Assembly: GCA_016791475.1 (NCBI GenBank)
Contig: JAEUWI010000006.1
Location: forward strand, 1-64,000
Source of the DNA: Candidatus Hydrogenedentota bacterium
Lineage (GTDB): Bacteria; Hydrogenedentota; Hydrogenedentia; Hydrogenedentales; JAEUWI01
Length of the DNA stretch: 64,000 nucleotides
Reading direction: 5' to 3'
The translations under genes were made by a program, and so were the position numbers. Each line of letters opens with the position of its first letter. Positions within the stretch are counted from its first letter, which is position 1. The notes under the pieces are model-generated. The model saw only the letters and a list, made by a program, of their open reading frames with translations, ran no database searches and was not told the origin of the DNA. Positions 1-7,019 of the stretch are shown here, in pieces.

Positions 1-2
1 GG

Positions 3-80
3 GGCCAACTATTTCGGGACCTGAAGGCGCGTGGCCTCAACGGCGTGGAGATGTTGATTTCCGACGCGCACGAAGGCTGT
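3..80 (+). pseudogene. IS256-family (Mutator) transposase remnant
   Basis: Reading from base 3 gives about 26 residues including FRDLKARGLNGVEMLISDAH. This resembles the IS256/Mutator transposase core, where a similar 'LKARGL..V.LVISDAH.GL' stretch lies around the second catalytic Asp. The match stops at about base 80, where repeat copy A begins, so the 3' end is missing; the 5' end runs off the window. It is most likely a dead fragment truncated by the repeat. The family call rests on this short motif only. Confidence 0.6.
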
Positions 81-88
81 ACTTCCTC

Positions 89-195
89 CACGACGCGGCG
101 ATGTTGGAAGTGCGACGGCACGACTCGCTTCCCGCGCGGGTAGGGTGAGGGAGCACGCGACTTGTGTGTGCAATTATAGGTGGCTGTCCCTGTTT
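89..195 (+). repeat. Dispersed repeat, copy A (about 107 bp)
   Basis: It is nearly identical to 599-707. Both start with CACGACGCGGCG, pass through GTTGGAAG and CCCGCGCGGGTAGGGTGAGG, and end in GTGGCTGTCCCTGTTT. It begins where the transposase remnant stops and ends about 10 bp before the pyrophosphatase fragment, so it sits exactly at a scar between two broken genes. The terminal motif recurs at 691-707 and, inverted, at 2282-2298. No coding role is evident. Confidence 0.75.
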
Positions 196-205
196 ATCCC
201 TTCAG

Positions 206-457
206 GGCGACCCGTCCTACGGTTACTGGCAGGACATATCCCAGTGTCCCTCCATGCTGGTGGAGCGCCTGCGCCACTACTTCCTCACCTACAAGCAGGC
301 GCCAGACGCCATGCACAAGGCCTGCGAAATAACGCACGTTTATGGGGCGGAAGAGGCCCGGGAAGTCATCCGGCGCAGCCACGCGGACTGTCTCGAAAAG
401 TTCGAAAAGCTCGCCAAGCAACTGGCCGCCACCTTCGCCACCGCCGAAGACGACTGA
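206..457 (+). pseudogene. Inorganic pyrophosphatase, C-terminal fragment
   Basis: The 84 residues from GDPSYGYWQDISQ to the stop contain VERLRHYFLTYKQAP and CEITHVYGAEEAREVIRRS. These match the C-terminal part of soluble family I inorganic pyrophosphatases, which hydrolyse diphosphate to phosphate. The N-terminal two thirds, including most metal-binding aspartates, are missing. The open frame extends upstream to 164 only by running into repeat copy A, so those residues are not native. The fragment should be non-functional. A full-length copy elsewhere in the genome is expected, because the enzyme is normally essential. Confidence 0.75.
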
Positions 458-598
458 GCCACGGTACGGATCCGCGCGCTGGATCCGTAGATGTTTCCGG
501 CGGCGGAATATCGGGCGACGCCGTCGCACACCGCGGATGGCTCCCCGGTTATCCACGCCAGCCGGGGGCTCCCCACTGCCGAATACCTCCCGCCCCCA

Positions 599-707
599 CA
601 CGACGCGGCGGTGTTGGAAGAGCGACTGCGCGACTTGGCTTCCCGCGCGGGTAGGGTGAGGGAGCACGCGACTTGTGTGTGCAATTATAGGTGGCTGTCC
701 CTGTTTT
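599..707 (+). repeat. Dispersed repeat, copy B (about 107 bp)
   Basis: This is the second copy of the element at 89-195, with a few substitutions and a 1-bp length difference in the middle. Its last 17 bases (691-707, GTGGCTGTCCCTGTTTT) are matched in inverted orientation at 2282-2298, so the copies bracket the two genes between. One frame reads through it as VLEERLRDLASRAG, but the peptide belongs to the repeat and is not a gene. The stretch 458-598 between the fragment and this copy has no recognisable gene. Confidence 0.75.
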
Positions 708-733
708 CATAGGCGGCTGTCGTAGACATTGTC

Positions 734-1783
734 TCACTGTATGGTCTGCTTCTCTACTTTCTCAAACATTCTATAGAGCACCACATCTTTACCCACAGAT
801 TTTAGCTCCTCCCGTACAACGTCTACATTAGCACCATGCCGCACCAGGTACTTAAATAGCTCTGGCTTATCCAGAACGACCGCAGAAAAAAGACCTTGGG
901 TCGGATTGGCACCAAGACTAAGTAGATATTCCAACATCCCGGCGTTGTCATCGTCGATTGCCGCCGCCACCGAGTTTCGGGAAATAACATTGAGTCTCGT
1001 AAGGGTCTTCAGCGTCTCGTCGCTATATTCCTGGGGTTTAGCTAACAATACCTGCCTGGCCGTGAGCGAAATCTCCGCGCCGAACAAGTCGTTTGCCCCG
1101 ACGGGATTTAAATCAGCACCGTACTCTACAAGCAATTTAACCATTGCCTTGTTGTTCATCTCAACTGCGAGCGGCAGTAATGAAGACTGGGTAAAGCGTC
1201 CTCCCCCAATCTCGCGAATTCTGCCGTCAGCGGGTCCAACTCCTTCCAAGTTGAAAGCTAGCCTCCGTGCAGCCAGTTCCTCGTCACCGGATTCGACGGC
1301 ATACTGGAGCGACTTATAGCCACTCAAGAGCACGCAAACACCCCAAAGCAGCACCAGTAGCGCAAGGAAAAATTTCCCAACAGGCAATGGCTGCACTGTT
1401 TCCCCCCGAAAGTTCTTGCCGGGAAATCGCGAAACTATTTTCCATAGTAGAAAACCCATGAACGATGCGATTGTCATGTCCGTTCCAGCCGCCCAGGCGT
1501 GGCTTCCCGTAACCAAATCGGCCAGCGCCCAACGCTCCTTCGCAAGTAAGTTTCCAGATTGATACCCAAAAGAAAGCGTGAGCCATGACCATGCAGGAAC
1601 GAATGTCAGCCCCGCAATCGGTAGAGCCGCCCATCGCTTGTCAATTCTCCACAACAGCCATTGCAGAAGTGGCGTCAAGATTGATGTCCACACTATTGAG
1701 ACTTGAGCAAGATGCAGGAGTGCTTGAACCATAACTTGGATCACAAACTCAGTATGGGAAGAAACCAATGTAGGCACCAACAT
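734..1783 (-). CDS. Membrane protein with C-terminal ankyrin repeats
   Basis: The protein has up to 349 residues. The N-terminal half has about four hydrophobic segments (around residues 15-45, 50-72, 100-116 and 135-155). The C-terminal half carries ankyrin-like repeats such as MVKLLVEYGADLNP, MLEYLLSLGANP and LFKYLVRHGANVD, which normally mediate protein binding. The function is unknown. The start at 1783 has GGGAGGG just upstream; an ATG at 1732 is an alternative and would remove the 35-nt overlap with the preceding gene. It lies inside the segment bounded by the inverted 17-bp motif and is visibly less GC-rich than the rest of the window, which suggests transfer. Confidence 0.6.
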   Translation of the reverse strand: MLVPTLVSSHTEFVIQVMVQALLHLAQVSIVWTSILTPLLQWLLWRIDKRWAALPIAGLTFVPAWSWLTLSFGYQSGNLLAKERWALADLVTGSHAWAAGTDMTIASFMGFLLWKIVSRFPGKNFRGETVQPLPVGKFFLALLVLLWGVCVLLSGYKSLQYAVESGDEELAARRLAFNLEGVGPADGRIREIGGGRFTQSSLLPLAVEMNNKAMVKLLVEYGADLNPVGANDLFGAEISLTARQVLLAKPQEYSDETLKTLTRLNVISRNSVAAAIDDDNAGMLEYLLSLGANPTQGLFSAVVLDKPELFKYLVRHGANVDVVREELKSVGKDVVLYRMFEKVEKQTIQ

Positions 1784-2273
1784 ACCCTCCCGCCTTTTCT
1801 CTGTTCCAATTTACTAATTCATATTGCCGCTCTGCCCGACTTCTAACTGTAAGTTCACCGTCCACCCTTATGGCAAGTCCAACTGAAGCTTGGGGGTCCG
1901 TCCTGAGTAAACTCCCATCGAAATTCAGCACCTGGCTGGCAATAAATCGTTGCTTCAGTACCGTCCCGGCATCTCCCATCTGTTGCGAAAACAGTGGAAA
2001 ACGTGCGGTAGACCCGACTACCAGATAAGAATATTCACCGACCTCGTCTGTCGAGAGAGACAGCGCACCGACAAATCCCATTCGAACATCCATGACTGTT
2101 GGGGACATATCAAAAAGCTCAAGTCCATAGACCGCATTGTAGTCCAACGGATTGCCTAGTGCTGGATCCGATAAGGTATAATTTTTCGACTCCCACTCCT
2201 GCTGATTACTCTTGAAATACGGCTTCAACGTGGTAGGGTCACTTACTAGCCCATTCTTATCAGTTAGCTTCAA
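1749..2273 (-). pseudogene. Hypothetical protein, probably 5'-truncated
   Basis: The frame encodes 174 residues of unrecognised sequence with a mixed alpha/beta look and no signal peptide or membrane segment. The only available start is TTG at 2273. Just upstream, an in-frame TAG at 2298-2300 lies in the repeat arm at 2282-2298, so the ORF appears to begin at the junction with that repeat. This suggests that the original 5' end was replaced. It overlaps the ankyrin membrane protein gene by 35 nt, so the two were probably co-transcribed. It could be a genuine short gene with a TTG start, but no good ribosome site is visible. Confidence 0.45.
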
Positions 2274-2281
2274 CCTCGGAA

Positions 2282-2298
2282 AAAACAGGGACAGCCAC
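2282..2298 (-). repeat. Inverted copy of the 17-bp terminal motif
   Basis: The minus strand reads GTGGCTGTCCCTGTTTT, identical to 691-707 at the end of repeat copy B. Similarity does not extend further outward into the full 107-bp repeat. Together the two arms enclose 708-2281 as an inverted-repeat-bounded segment. Confidence 0.7.
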
Positions 2299-2621
2299 TA
2301 TTAACTTCCTTCCACAAAGCGCTAAAGCACGCTGTGATGGCACGGTGCGTTTTTCTAACTCCCCGGACCATTACGCATACCCCGACAATGGCGTGACTTT
2401 CGAGAAAGCCCTTGCCGCCACCTTGGTCTGTGCCGTTGTTACCATTGTGATGCACCCTCACCGTTGCTTCAACTCCCTGCGACCACCGCCACCGCGATTT
2501 CCACCATAGCAGCAGGCGCTGAACAAGTCAATACCCGTCCATATGAATACGCCTCTACCGAGAAGTGTCGGCCGCCCTCCCGCTATTTGTTCCCCTTGGG
2601 ACGACCATGGGGCCGTGCGCG

Positions 2622-2660
2622 GACGGGGCGGTGTTGGAAGAGCGCCTGCGGGACTGGCCC
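2622..2660 (+). repeat. Partial third copy of the dispersed repeat
   Basis: The stretch around GTGTTGGAAGAGCGCCTGCG closely matches the 5' third of repeat copies A and B (GTGTTGGAAGAGCGACTGCG in copy B) but lacks the GTGGCTGTCCC end. It sits about 15 bp before the 27-bp inverted repeat element. The surrounding 2301-2621 contains no gene I can support. Confidence 0.55.
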
Positions 2661-2675
2661 CGCATGCCACCAAAA

Positions 2676-2864
2676 GGGGTTGACCATTCCTGGTCGACAC
2701 AACCCACCCTGCGATTCGCGTCGTCACTTGAAGTCTGTGGTGCAGTCCGTCGGAATCGGTGGCCGCATTCGTCGGAATATACACAACCCGCAGTTGCCTT
2801 ACATTACCCCGGTGGGCCCGAGCATGCCGGGCCCCGCTTGTGTCGACCAGGAATGGTCAACCCC
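2676..2864. repeat. 189-bp element with perfect 27-bp terminal inverted repeats
   Basis: The left arm 2676-2702 begins GGGGTTGACCATTCCTGGTC. The right arm 2838-2864 is its exact reverse complement over 27 bases. Each arm also has its own small palindrome (GACCA-TTCC-TGGTC). The 135-bp interior has no plausible gene. The size and ends fit a MITE or another non-autonomous element, although I see no target-site duplication. Beside the right arm, minus-strand frames give a short peptide-like stretch (LLDLETWRAHVGDEARW) that may be a decayed gene end. Confidence 0.6.
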
Positions 2865-3027
2865 CTGTTCCAGGATCTCTCGCCAGCGCGCTTCGTCTCC
2901 GACGTGCGCGCGCCACGTTTCCAGGTCGAGCAGGCCATCGTGTCGCGCCGCGGAAGCCTGCTGGGGGGGGCCTCTTTCCTGTAGAGCAGCGGTGGAACAT
3001 TGTTGGTCTCTGCTTCGGCGATCCAAC

Positions 3028-3053
3028 AAAAAAAGCCCAGGCGCTGAGCCTGG
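3028..3053 (-). terminator. Rho-independent terminator of the HTH-receiver gene
   Basis: On the minus strand a stem CCAGGC/GCCTGG with a short loop is followed by GCTTTTTTT. It lies about 45 bp past the stop codon of the regulator ending at 3097. No other minus-strand gene ends nearby. Confidence 0.8.
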
Positions 3054-3096
3054 ACCTTGTGATTCAATATCTGCTGGATTCCGCAGGACGCCCGTG

Positions 3097-3675
3097 TCAG
3101 ACGACCTCCACCCCCACTTTGGCAAGCGCTCTTCGCAGATCGTCCGGGGTGAAGGGCTTCTGCATCAGCAGGGACGCGCCCATTTCGACGATGCGCTGGG
3201 CGACGTCGCCTTCATAGTAGCCGGTCATGGCGATGATGTGAGAGGCGGAGGTATCGGGGTCGGACTTGATGCGGCGGCACACCTCGAAGCCGTCCATCCC
3301 CGGCAGGCGCAGATCGAGGAAGATCACGTTGGGGCGGAAGGTGGCAATCTGGTGCCCCGCTTCGAAGCCGTCCAGCGCCACTTCGATCTGGAAGGGGGTC
3401 TGGGAACGTTCGAGGAAACGACGAATTACGGACACCACGGCCTTTTCGTCATCCACGACGAGCACCCGTATACCGGCATTGTCAAGATCTTCATGAATTG
3501 GGATCTTGTTCTCGCGCAGGAAGCGAACCAGATCATCGCGCCGGATGCGGCGGTGCCCGCCAGGCGTTTTGAACACGTGGATGCGCCCCGCTTCGGCCCA
3601 TTTGCGGATCGTGTCTGCCGTGACGTGACAGTACTTTGCCACCTCTGAGGTACTGAAAGACTGCTTCGATTCCAT
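3097..3675 (-). CDS. Excisionase/MerR-like HTH plus response-regulator receiver protein
   Basis: The protein has 192 residues. Residues 6-55 form a MerR/excisionase-type helix-turn-helix (STSEVAKYCHVTADTIRKW, then KTPGGHRR). Residues 69-190 form a receiver domain with acidic pair D75-D76, phosphoacceptor D121 (FLDLRLPGMDG), T151 and K173. The order is reversed from typical response regulators, with the DNA-binding domain first. It should bind DNA under control of phosphorylation by an unlinked histidine kinase, as no kinase is adjacent. ATG at 3675 is preferred over the upstream GTG at 3684 because the family begins near the HTH. It is monocistronic, with its own promoter and terminator. Confidence 0.85.
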   Translation of the reverse strand: MESKQSFSTSEVAKYCHVTADTIRKWAEAGRIHVFKTPGGHRRIRRDDLVRFLRENKIPIHEDLDNAGIRVLVVDDEKAVVSVIRRFLERSQTPFQIEVALDGFEAGHQIATFRPNVIFLDLRLPGMDGFEVCRRIKSDPDTSASHIIAMTGYYEGDVAQRIVEMGASLLMQKPFTPDDLRRALAKVGVEVV

Positions 3676-3723
3676 CCGGTGCACCCAACTTTGGTAGGTT
3701 TAATGGTTTTCGATACCGGGTAA

Positions 3724-3752
3724 ATATTAGCCCCTTGCCCCCGGAATTGCAA
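3724..3752 (-). promoter_or_regulatory. Sigma-70-type promoter for the HTH-receiver gene
   Basis: On the minus strand, TTGCAA (3747-3752) and TAATAT (3724-3729) are separated by 17 bp, close to the -35/-10 consensus. This predicts a leader of about 40 nt before ATG 3675. Confidence 0.65.
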
Positions 3753-4177
3753 GTTTTTTCATTTTGATGACCGTGATCGGAAGGAACGCCCCCGATACAC
3801 CGCTCCGGTTTCGATATTTTCACGTTTCACGCGTTCCGGCGCGCGCAGGGAGCGACTTGTCGGCGGGAGCGCGCCGGTTCAACGAGTATACGCGGGTACG
3901 TGAAGCCGCAATGAAGGTTTGCGCACGAAGGGACCCCGGGAATGTCCCATTTTGCCCGGCGGCGGCGTCTTTCAAGGTAATCGGGAAATCGGGCCCGGCT
4001 GCGGCACGTTGAATTAAAGCGCAAACGCTCGACCTGTTGGACCCGTCAGGTACCCGGATCGCCGCGCGGAATGCCGGGGCGAAAATTTCCATGGTGGTGT
4101 TCGTGCACCGTCAAGGTAAACTAGGTACCTGACGGGGCAGGACCCGCGGCAGTCCTAACATCGGAGAGGCAGCAAGG
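3753..4177. promoter_or_regulatory. Intergenic region with a 13-bp inverted repeat before the sigma gene
   Basis: This region lies between divergent genes and contains no supported ORF. It holds a perfect 13-bp inverted repeat, CCCGTCAGGTACC at 4042-4054 and its complement at 4124-4136, ending about 40 bp before the sigma start. It could be an operator, a long hairpin in the leader, or part of a repeat. A ribosome-site-like GGAGAGG follows at 4162-4168. Confidence 0.45.
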
Positions 4178-4867
4178 TTGACGGAACCCGACGTGGAGAT
4201 GGGCGTACCCGGCCCCGGCTGGTACACCGGGAATCAGCCCGGTCGCATCGACGACCGGAAGTTGGTGCGCCAGGCGCTGGCCGGCGATGAACGGGCATGC
4301 TCCATCATCGTCGAACGCTACACGCCCGCGGTCATGGGGTGTATCGCCGGTAAAGTCCGCAGCCGTTCCGACATGGAAGACCTGGCGCAGGAAGTCTTCC
4401 TGCGGGCCTTCCGCTTTCTCCACACCCTGCGCGATCAGGAGCGCTTCGCGCCCTGGCTCATGGGTATCGCCCGGCGAAGTGTGGCCGACTACTATCGCCG
4501 CCATGGCCGGCGCCTTCAGGTGATTCCCAGTCCGGACGGCGATGAAAACCAGCGTTGCCCTCTGGAGAATTTCCCCGACCCCGCGCCGGGCCCCGCCGAT
4601 CGGCTCATGGCGCGCCAGGAGCGGGAAATTGTCTTGGAGGAGTTGGCGCGGCTCGGTGAGAAGTACCGCGTCGTGCTGTATATGCGATTGGTCGGCGAGG
4701 AGTCTTCTTCGGACATCGCGCGGCTGATGGGGCTGGCCCCCGACGCGGTGCGCAAGCGCCTTCTCCGGGGTATGGAACAGTTGCGCAAAGGACTGAGGCG
4801 GCGCGGGCTTCACTTGGATGCGGGGATGGGTGCGGACTTTCAAGGTCGCGAGGAGGTGGATTCATGA
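4178..4867 (+). CDS. ECF-type RNA polymerase sigma factor
   Basis: The protein has 229 residues if it starts at TTG 4178, which has GGAGAGG about 9 nt upstream; the ATG at 4199 is an alternative. Region sigma2 (about residues 25-110) has the core-binding signature DMEDLAQEVFLRAFRFL. Region sigma4 (about 150-207) has a helix-turn-helix SSSDIARLMGLAPDAVRKRL. There is no region 1.1 or sigma3, as in extracytoplasmic-function sigma factors. The stop overlaps the next gene's start (ATGA at 4864-4867), so synthesis is coupled to the FecR-domain protein, the likely anti-sigma or signal-transfer partner. Confidence 0.9.
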   Translation: MTEPDVEMGVPGPGWYTGNQPGRIDDRKLVRQALAGDERACSIIVERYTPAVMGCIAGKVRSRSDMEDLAQEVFLRAFRFLHTLRDQERFAPWLMGIARRSVADYYRRHGRRLQVIPSPDGDENQRCPLENFPDPAPGPADRLMARQEREIVLEELARLGEKYRVVLYMRLVGEESSSDIARLMGLAPDAVRKRLLRGMEQLRKGLRRRGLHLDAGMGADFQGREEVDS

Positions 4868-6936
4868 AGCCCGTGAAGGTCGATACGCGCGAAATAGTCG
4901 ATGTGCTGCTGGGCCACGCCGAGCCCGCGCTGGAGAACCGCGTCCACCGCGCCGTCCAGCGCGACCTGAAGGCGGCGGCCACGTATGCGGCGTGGAGCGG
5001 CACGGCGGAAACGCTTCGCCGAGGACTTTCAGAGCAGCCGGCGGCCAGCCAGCGCATTCACGACGGGGTGATGGCCCGGCTGCGCACTCCGCTGCCGGGG
5101 GACGAAGCGCTGGATCGCGCGCTGGCCGAAGAGAGGTGGACGCCAGCGTTTCGCCCCGAAGTCATTCGACGCCGCCGGGCCCCGATTGCCGCCGCCGCCG
5201 TGGCCATGCTGGCCGGGTTGGCCGGGGTGGCGGGCTACCTTCGGAGTGGCGATCGGCTGGTGGCCGAGAGTGTCAAGGGCACGGTGATGGTGGCGCGGGG
5301 CAACGACCGGGAGGTCTTCGAGCCCCTGCCGGCGGCGACGGAGCTCCGGCTGCCCGTGGCGCTGCTGCTGAGCGAGGGCGCGGTCGCGGAGATGACGCTT
5401 CCACCGTCGACCCACCTCCGGGCGCGTGGCCCTGGCAGACTGGAAGTGACCAGCCGCGCGAAAGTCGACCAGGCCGCCGGTGTGGTGGATTACCGGGTTA
5501 CGACCCTGCCGGAAGACGGTTCGGGTTTCACCGTCCTCGTACCCCAGGGGGCGGTGGTGGATCTGGGCACGGAATTCGAAGTCCGTGTGAAGGAGTCCCA
5601 GCCCACCGTGGTACGGGTGCGCTCGGGCTCGGTGCGCGTGGAACCCGCGGACGGCGCACCGGCGATTATTCGCAAAGAGGAGCGGGCCATACTCAGCTCA
5701 AGTCGAGCGATACCGGAAGCGGATCCAGAAGTACCGCCGCCCGTCGACCCAGCACCCGCAATCGCCGCGGACGATCAGATTATCGTCGCCTATGAGCCCG
5801 TGGAGCGCGCCCTGGAATCCAACAGTCCACTCCTGACCTTTATCCGGCCACAGGAAATTACGCTGCACCCCCAGACGGGGCCATGGCGGGGCGTCAGCAA
5901 GGCACCGCCCTTCACATCGACTCCGGCCCGGGCTGGAACGGTCCGGACCTTCGTCAATGGCAGCCCGATGGAAATCGCGGTGGCCAGTGACGAAAAGGTC
6001 AATGGGAGCCTGTGGGTCTATCTCGATGAGAACGCCAACACCGATCTGACCGACGATGTACATTTTGAAGAGGGCATGGACTTCGCCAATGGCGGACTGT
6101 TTGCGGCGGGTCTCATGGGCCGCAACGACGCGCTCTGGCTGCGCCGCCCTATTGCCGTGGACACGTCCGTATCGCCGCCGCAGGCGAGGGTGGTCCGTGA
6201 TCGCATGGAATGCATCAACCGAATGTATCTTGATGGCGTGGTGCCCCTGCCCCGGACGGAGAACTCGCCTCAGGCGGGACAACACCGGTTCCTCCTGCTG
6301 GATACGGACGCCGACGGCGATCTGTCCGATGAAGACGGCGCGCTGGGGGTCTGGGTCTCCCGCGGCGCCGACGGGGGTGACCGTATCCACAACGCGGCGC
6401 CCCTGGGCCAGCCCAGCAGCTTCATGGGCTACCGCTGGACGTTGGCGCGAAAGCTGTCCGGCGAGTATGCCCTGATGGGCCGGAAACTCCCGGCTTCCAC
6501 CGCGCTGGCCCTGCGCGTGGGCGATGCCCTGCCCCGCGTGAAGGCGCGCGCGGTGGGCGGCGAGGAACTCGAAATTGCCCCGCCCGCCCAGGGCTACCTG
6601 CTGCTCTATGCCTGGTCCACGTGGTACAGCGCCTGCAACCGGGATGTACCTTTTGACATGAACGATTTGTATCCCAAGTTCAAGGATCGCGGACTGCGGA
6701 TGGTGGGGGTGTCCATGGATTATCGGAAGGAAGACCTGGAGCGTTATTTGGAGGAGCACAAGATCGCCTACCCGCAGGTGTTCAACGGGCCCGATGCAAC
6801 GCAGGGCGTTGCCGCGGAGCTGGGCCTGGTAAGCTGGCCCGCCGCGACCCTCGTGGACGCCGCCGGGGTCGTGGTGAAGACCGGTGAGAGTGGAGCGGAG
6901 ATCTGGTCTTTTCTGGATGCCAATTTACCGAAATAA
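4864..6936 (+). CDS. FecR-domain membrane protein with C-terminal thioredoxin-like domain
   Basis: The protein has 690 residues. Residues 1-100 are a cytoplasmic part that could bind the upstream sigma factor. A single membrane segment lies at about 106-125. A FecR domain at about 135-285 carries the hallmark VDLGTEFEV (232-240). The middle region includes a DxDxDG-type loop (DTDADGDLSDED). Residues 560-690 resemble TlpA/AhpC-type redoxins, with a cis-Pro at SWP (657-659). The active-site motif is WYSAC (587-591) rather than WCxxC: the first cysteine is Tyr588 and only Cys591 remains, so normal disulfide chemistry is unlikely. Translation is coupled to the sigma gene. Confidence 0.85.
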   Translation: MKPVKVDTREIVDVLLGHAEPALENRVHRAVQRDLKAAATYAAWSGTAETLRRGLSEQPAASQRIHDGVMARLRTPLPGDEALDRALAEERWTPAFRPEVIRRRRAPIAAAAVAMLAGLAGVAGYLRSGDRLVAESVKGTVMVARGNDREVFEPLPAATELRLPVALLLSEGAVAEMTLPPSTHLRARGPGRLEVTSRAKVDQAAGVVDYRVTTLPEDGSGFTVLVPQGAVVDLGTEFEVRVKESQPTVVRVRSGSVRVEPADGAPAIIRKEERAILSSSRAIPEADPEVPPPVDPAPAIAADDQIIVAYEPVERALESNSPLLTFIRPQEITLHPQTGPWRGVSKAPPFTSTPARAGTVRTFVNGSPMEIAVASDEKVNGSLWVYLDENANTDLTDDVHFEEGMDFANGGLFAAGLMGRNDALWLRRPIAVDTSVSPPQARVVRDRMECINRMYLDGVVPLPRTENSPQAGQHRFLLLDTDADGDLSDEDGALGVWVSRGADGGDRIHNAAPLGQPSSFMGYRWTLARKLSGEYALMGRKLPASTALALRVGDALPRVKARAVGGEELEIAPPAQGYLLLYAWSTWYSACNRDVPFDMNDLYPKFKDRGLRMVGVSMDYRKEDLERYLEEHKIAYPQVFNGPDATQGVAAELGLVSWPAATLVDAAGVVVKTGESGAEIWSFLDANLPK

Positions 6937-6937
6937 C

Positions 6938-6970
6938 GTGTCGGGGCGCGCCGAGCGGCGTTTCCGACAC
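6938..6970 (+). terminator. Weak hairpin after the FecR gene
   Basis: GTGTCGG (6938-6944) pairs with CCGACAC (6964-6970), and the loop has further GC-rich pairing. No U-tract follows, so it may attenuate rather than terminate transcription into the MoxR operon. Confidence 0.35.
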
Positions 6971-7019
6971 CCCGAGATCAAATTTAACCGTATACGCCGT
7001 AAGGAAAGGAATCCCGAAT

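Noticed and set aside
2464-3648. 394-residue open frame on the plus strand
   Set aside because: It crosses the repeat copy, both 27-bp arms, the terminator and the antisense of the HTH-receiver gene, so it cannot be one real gene.
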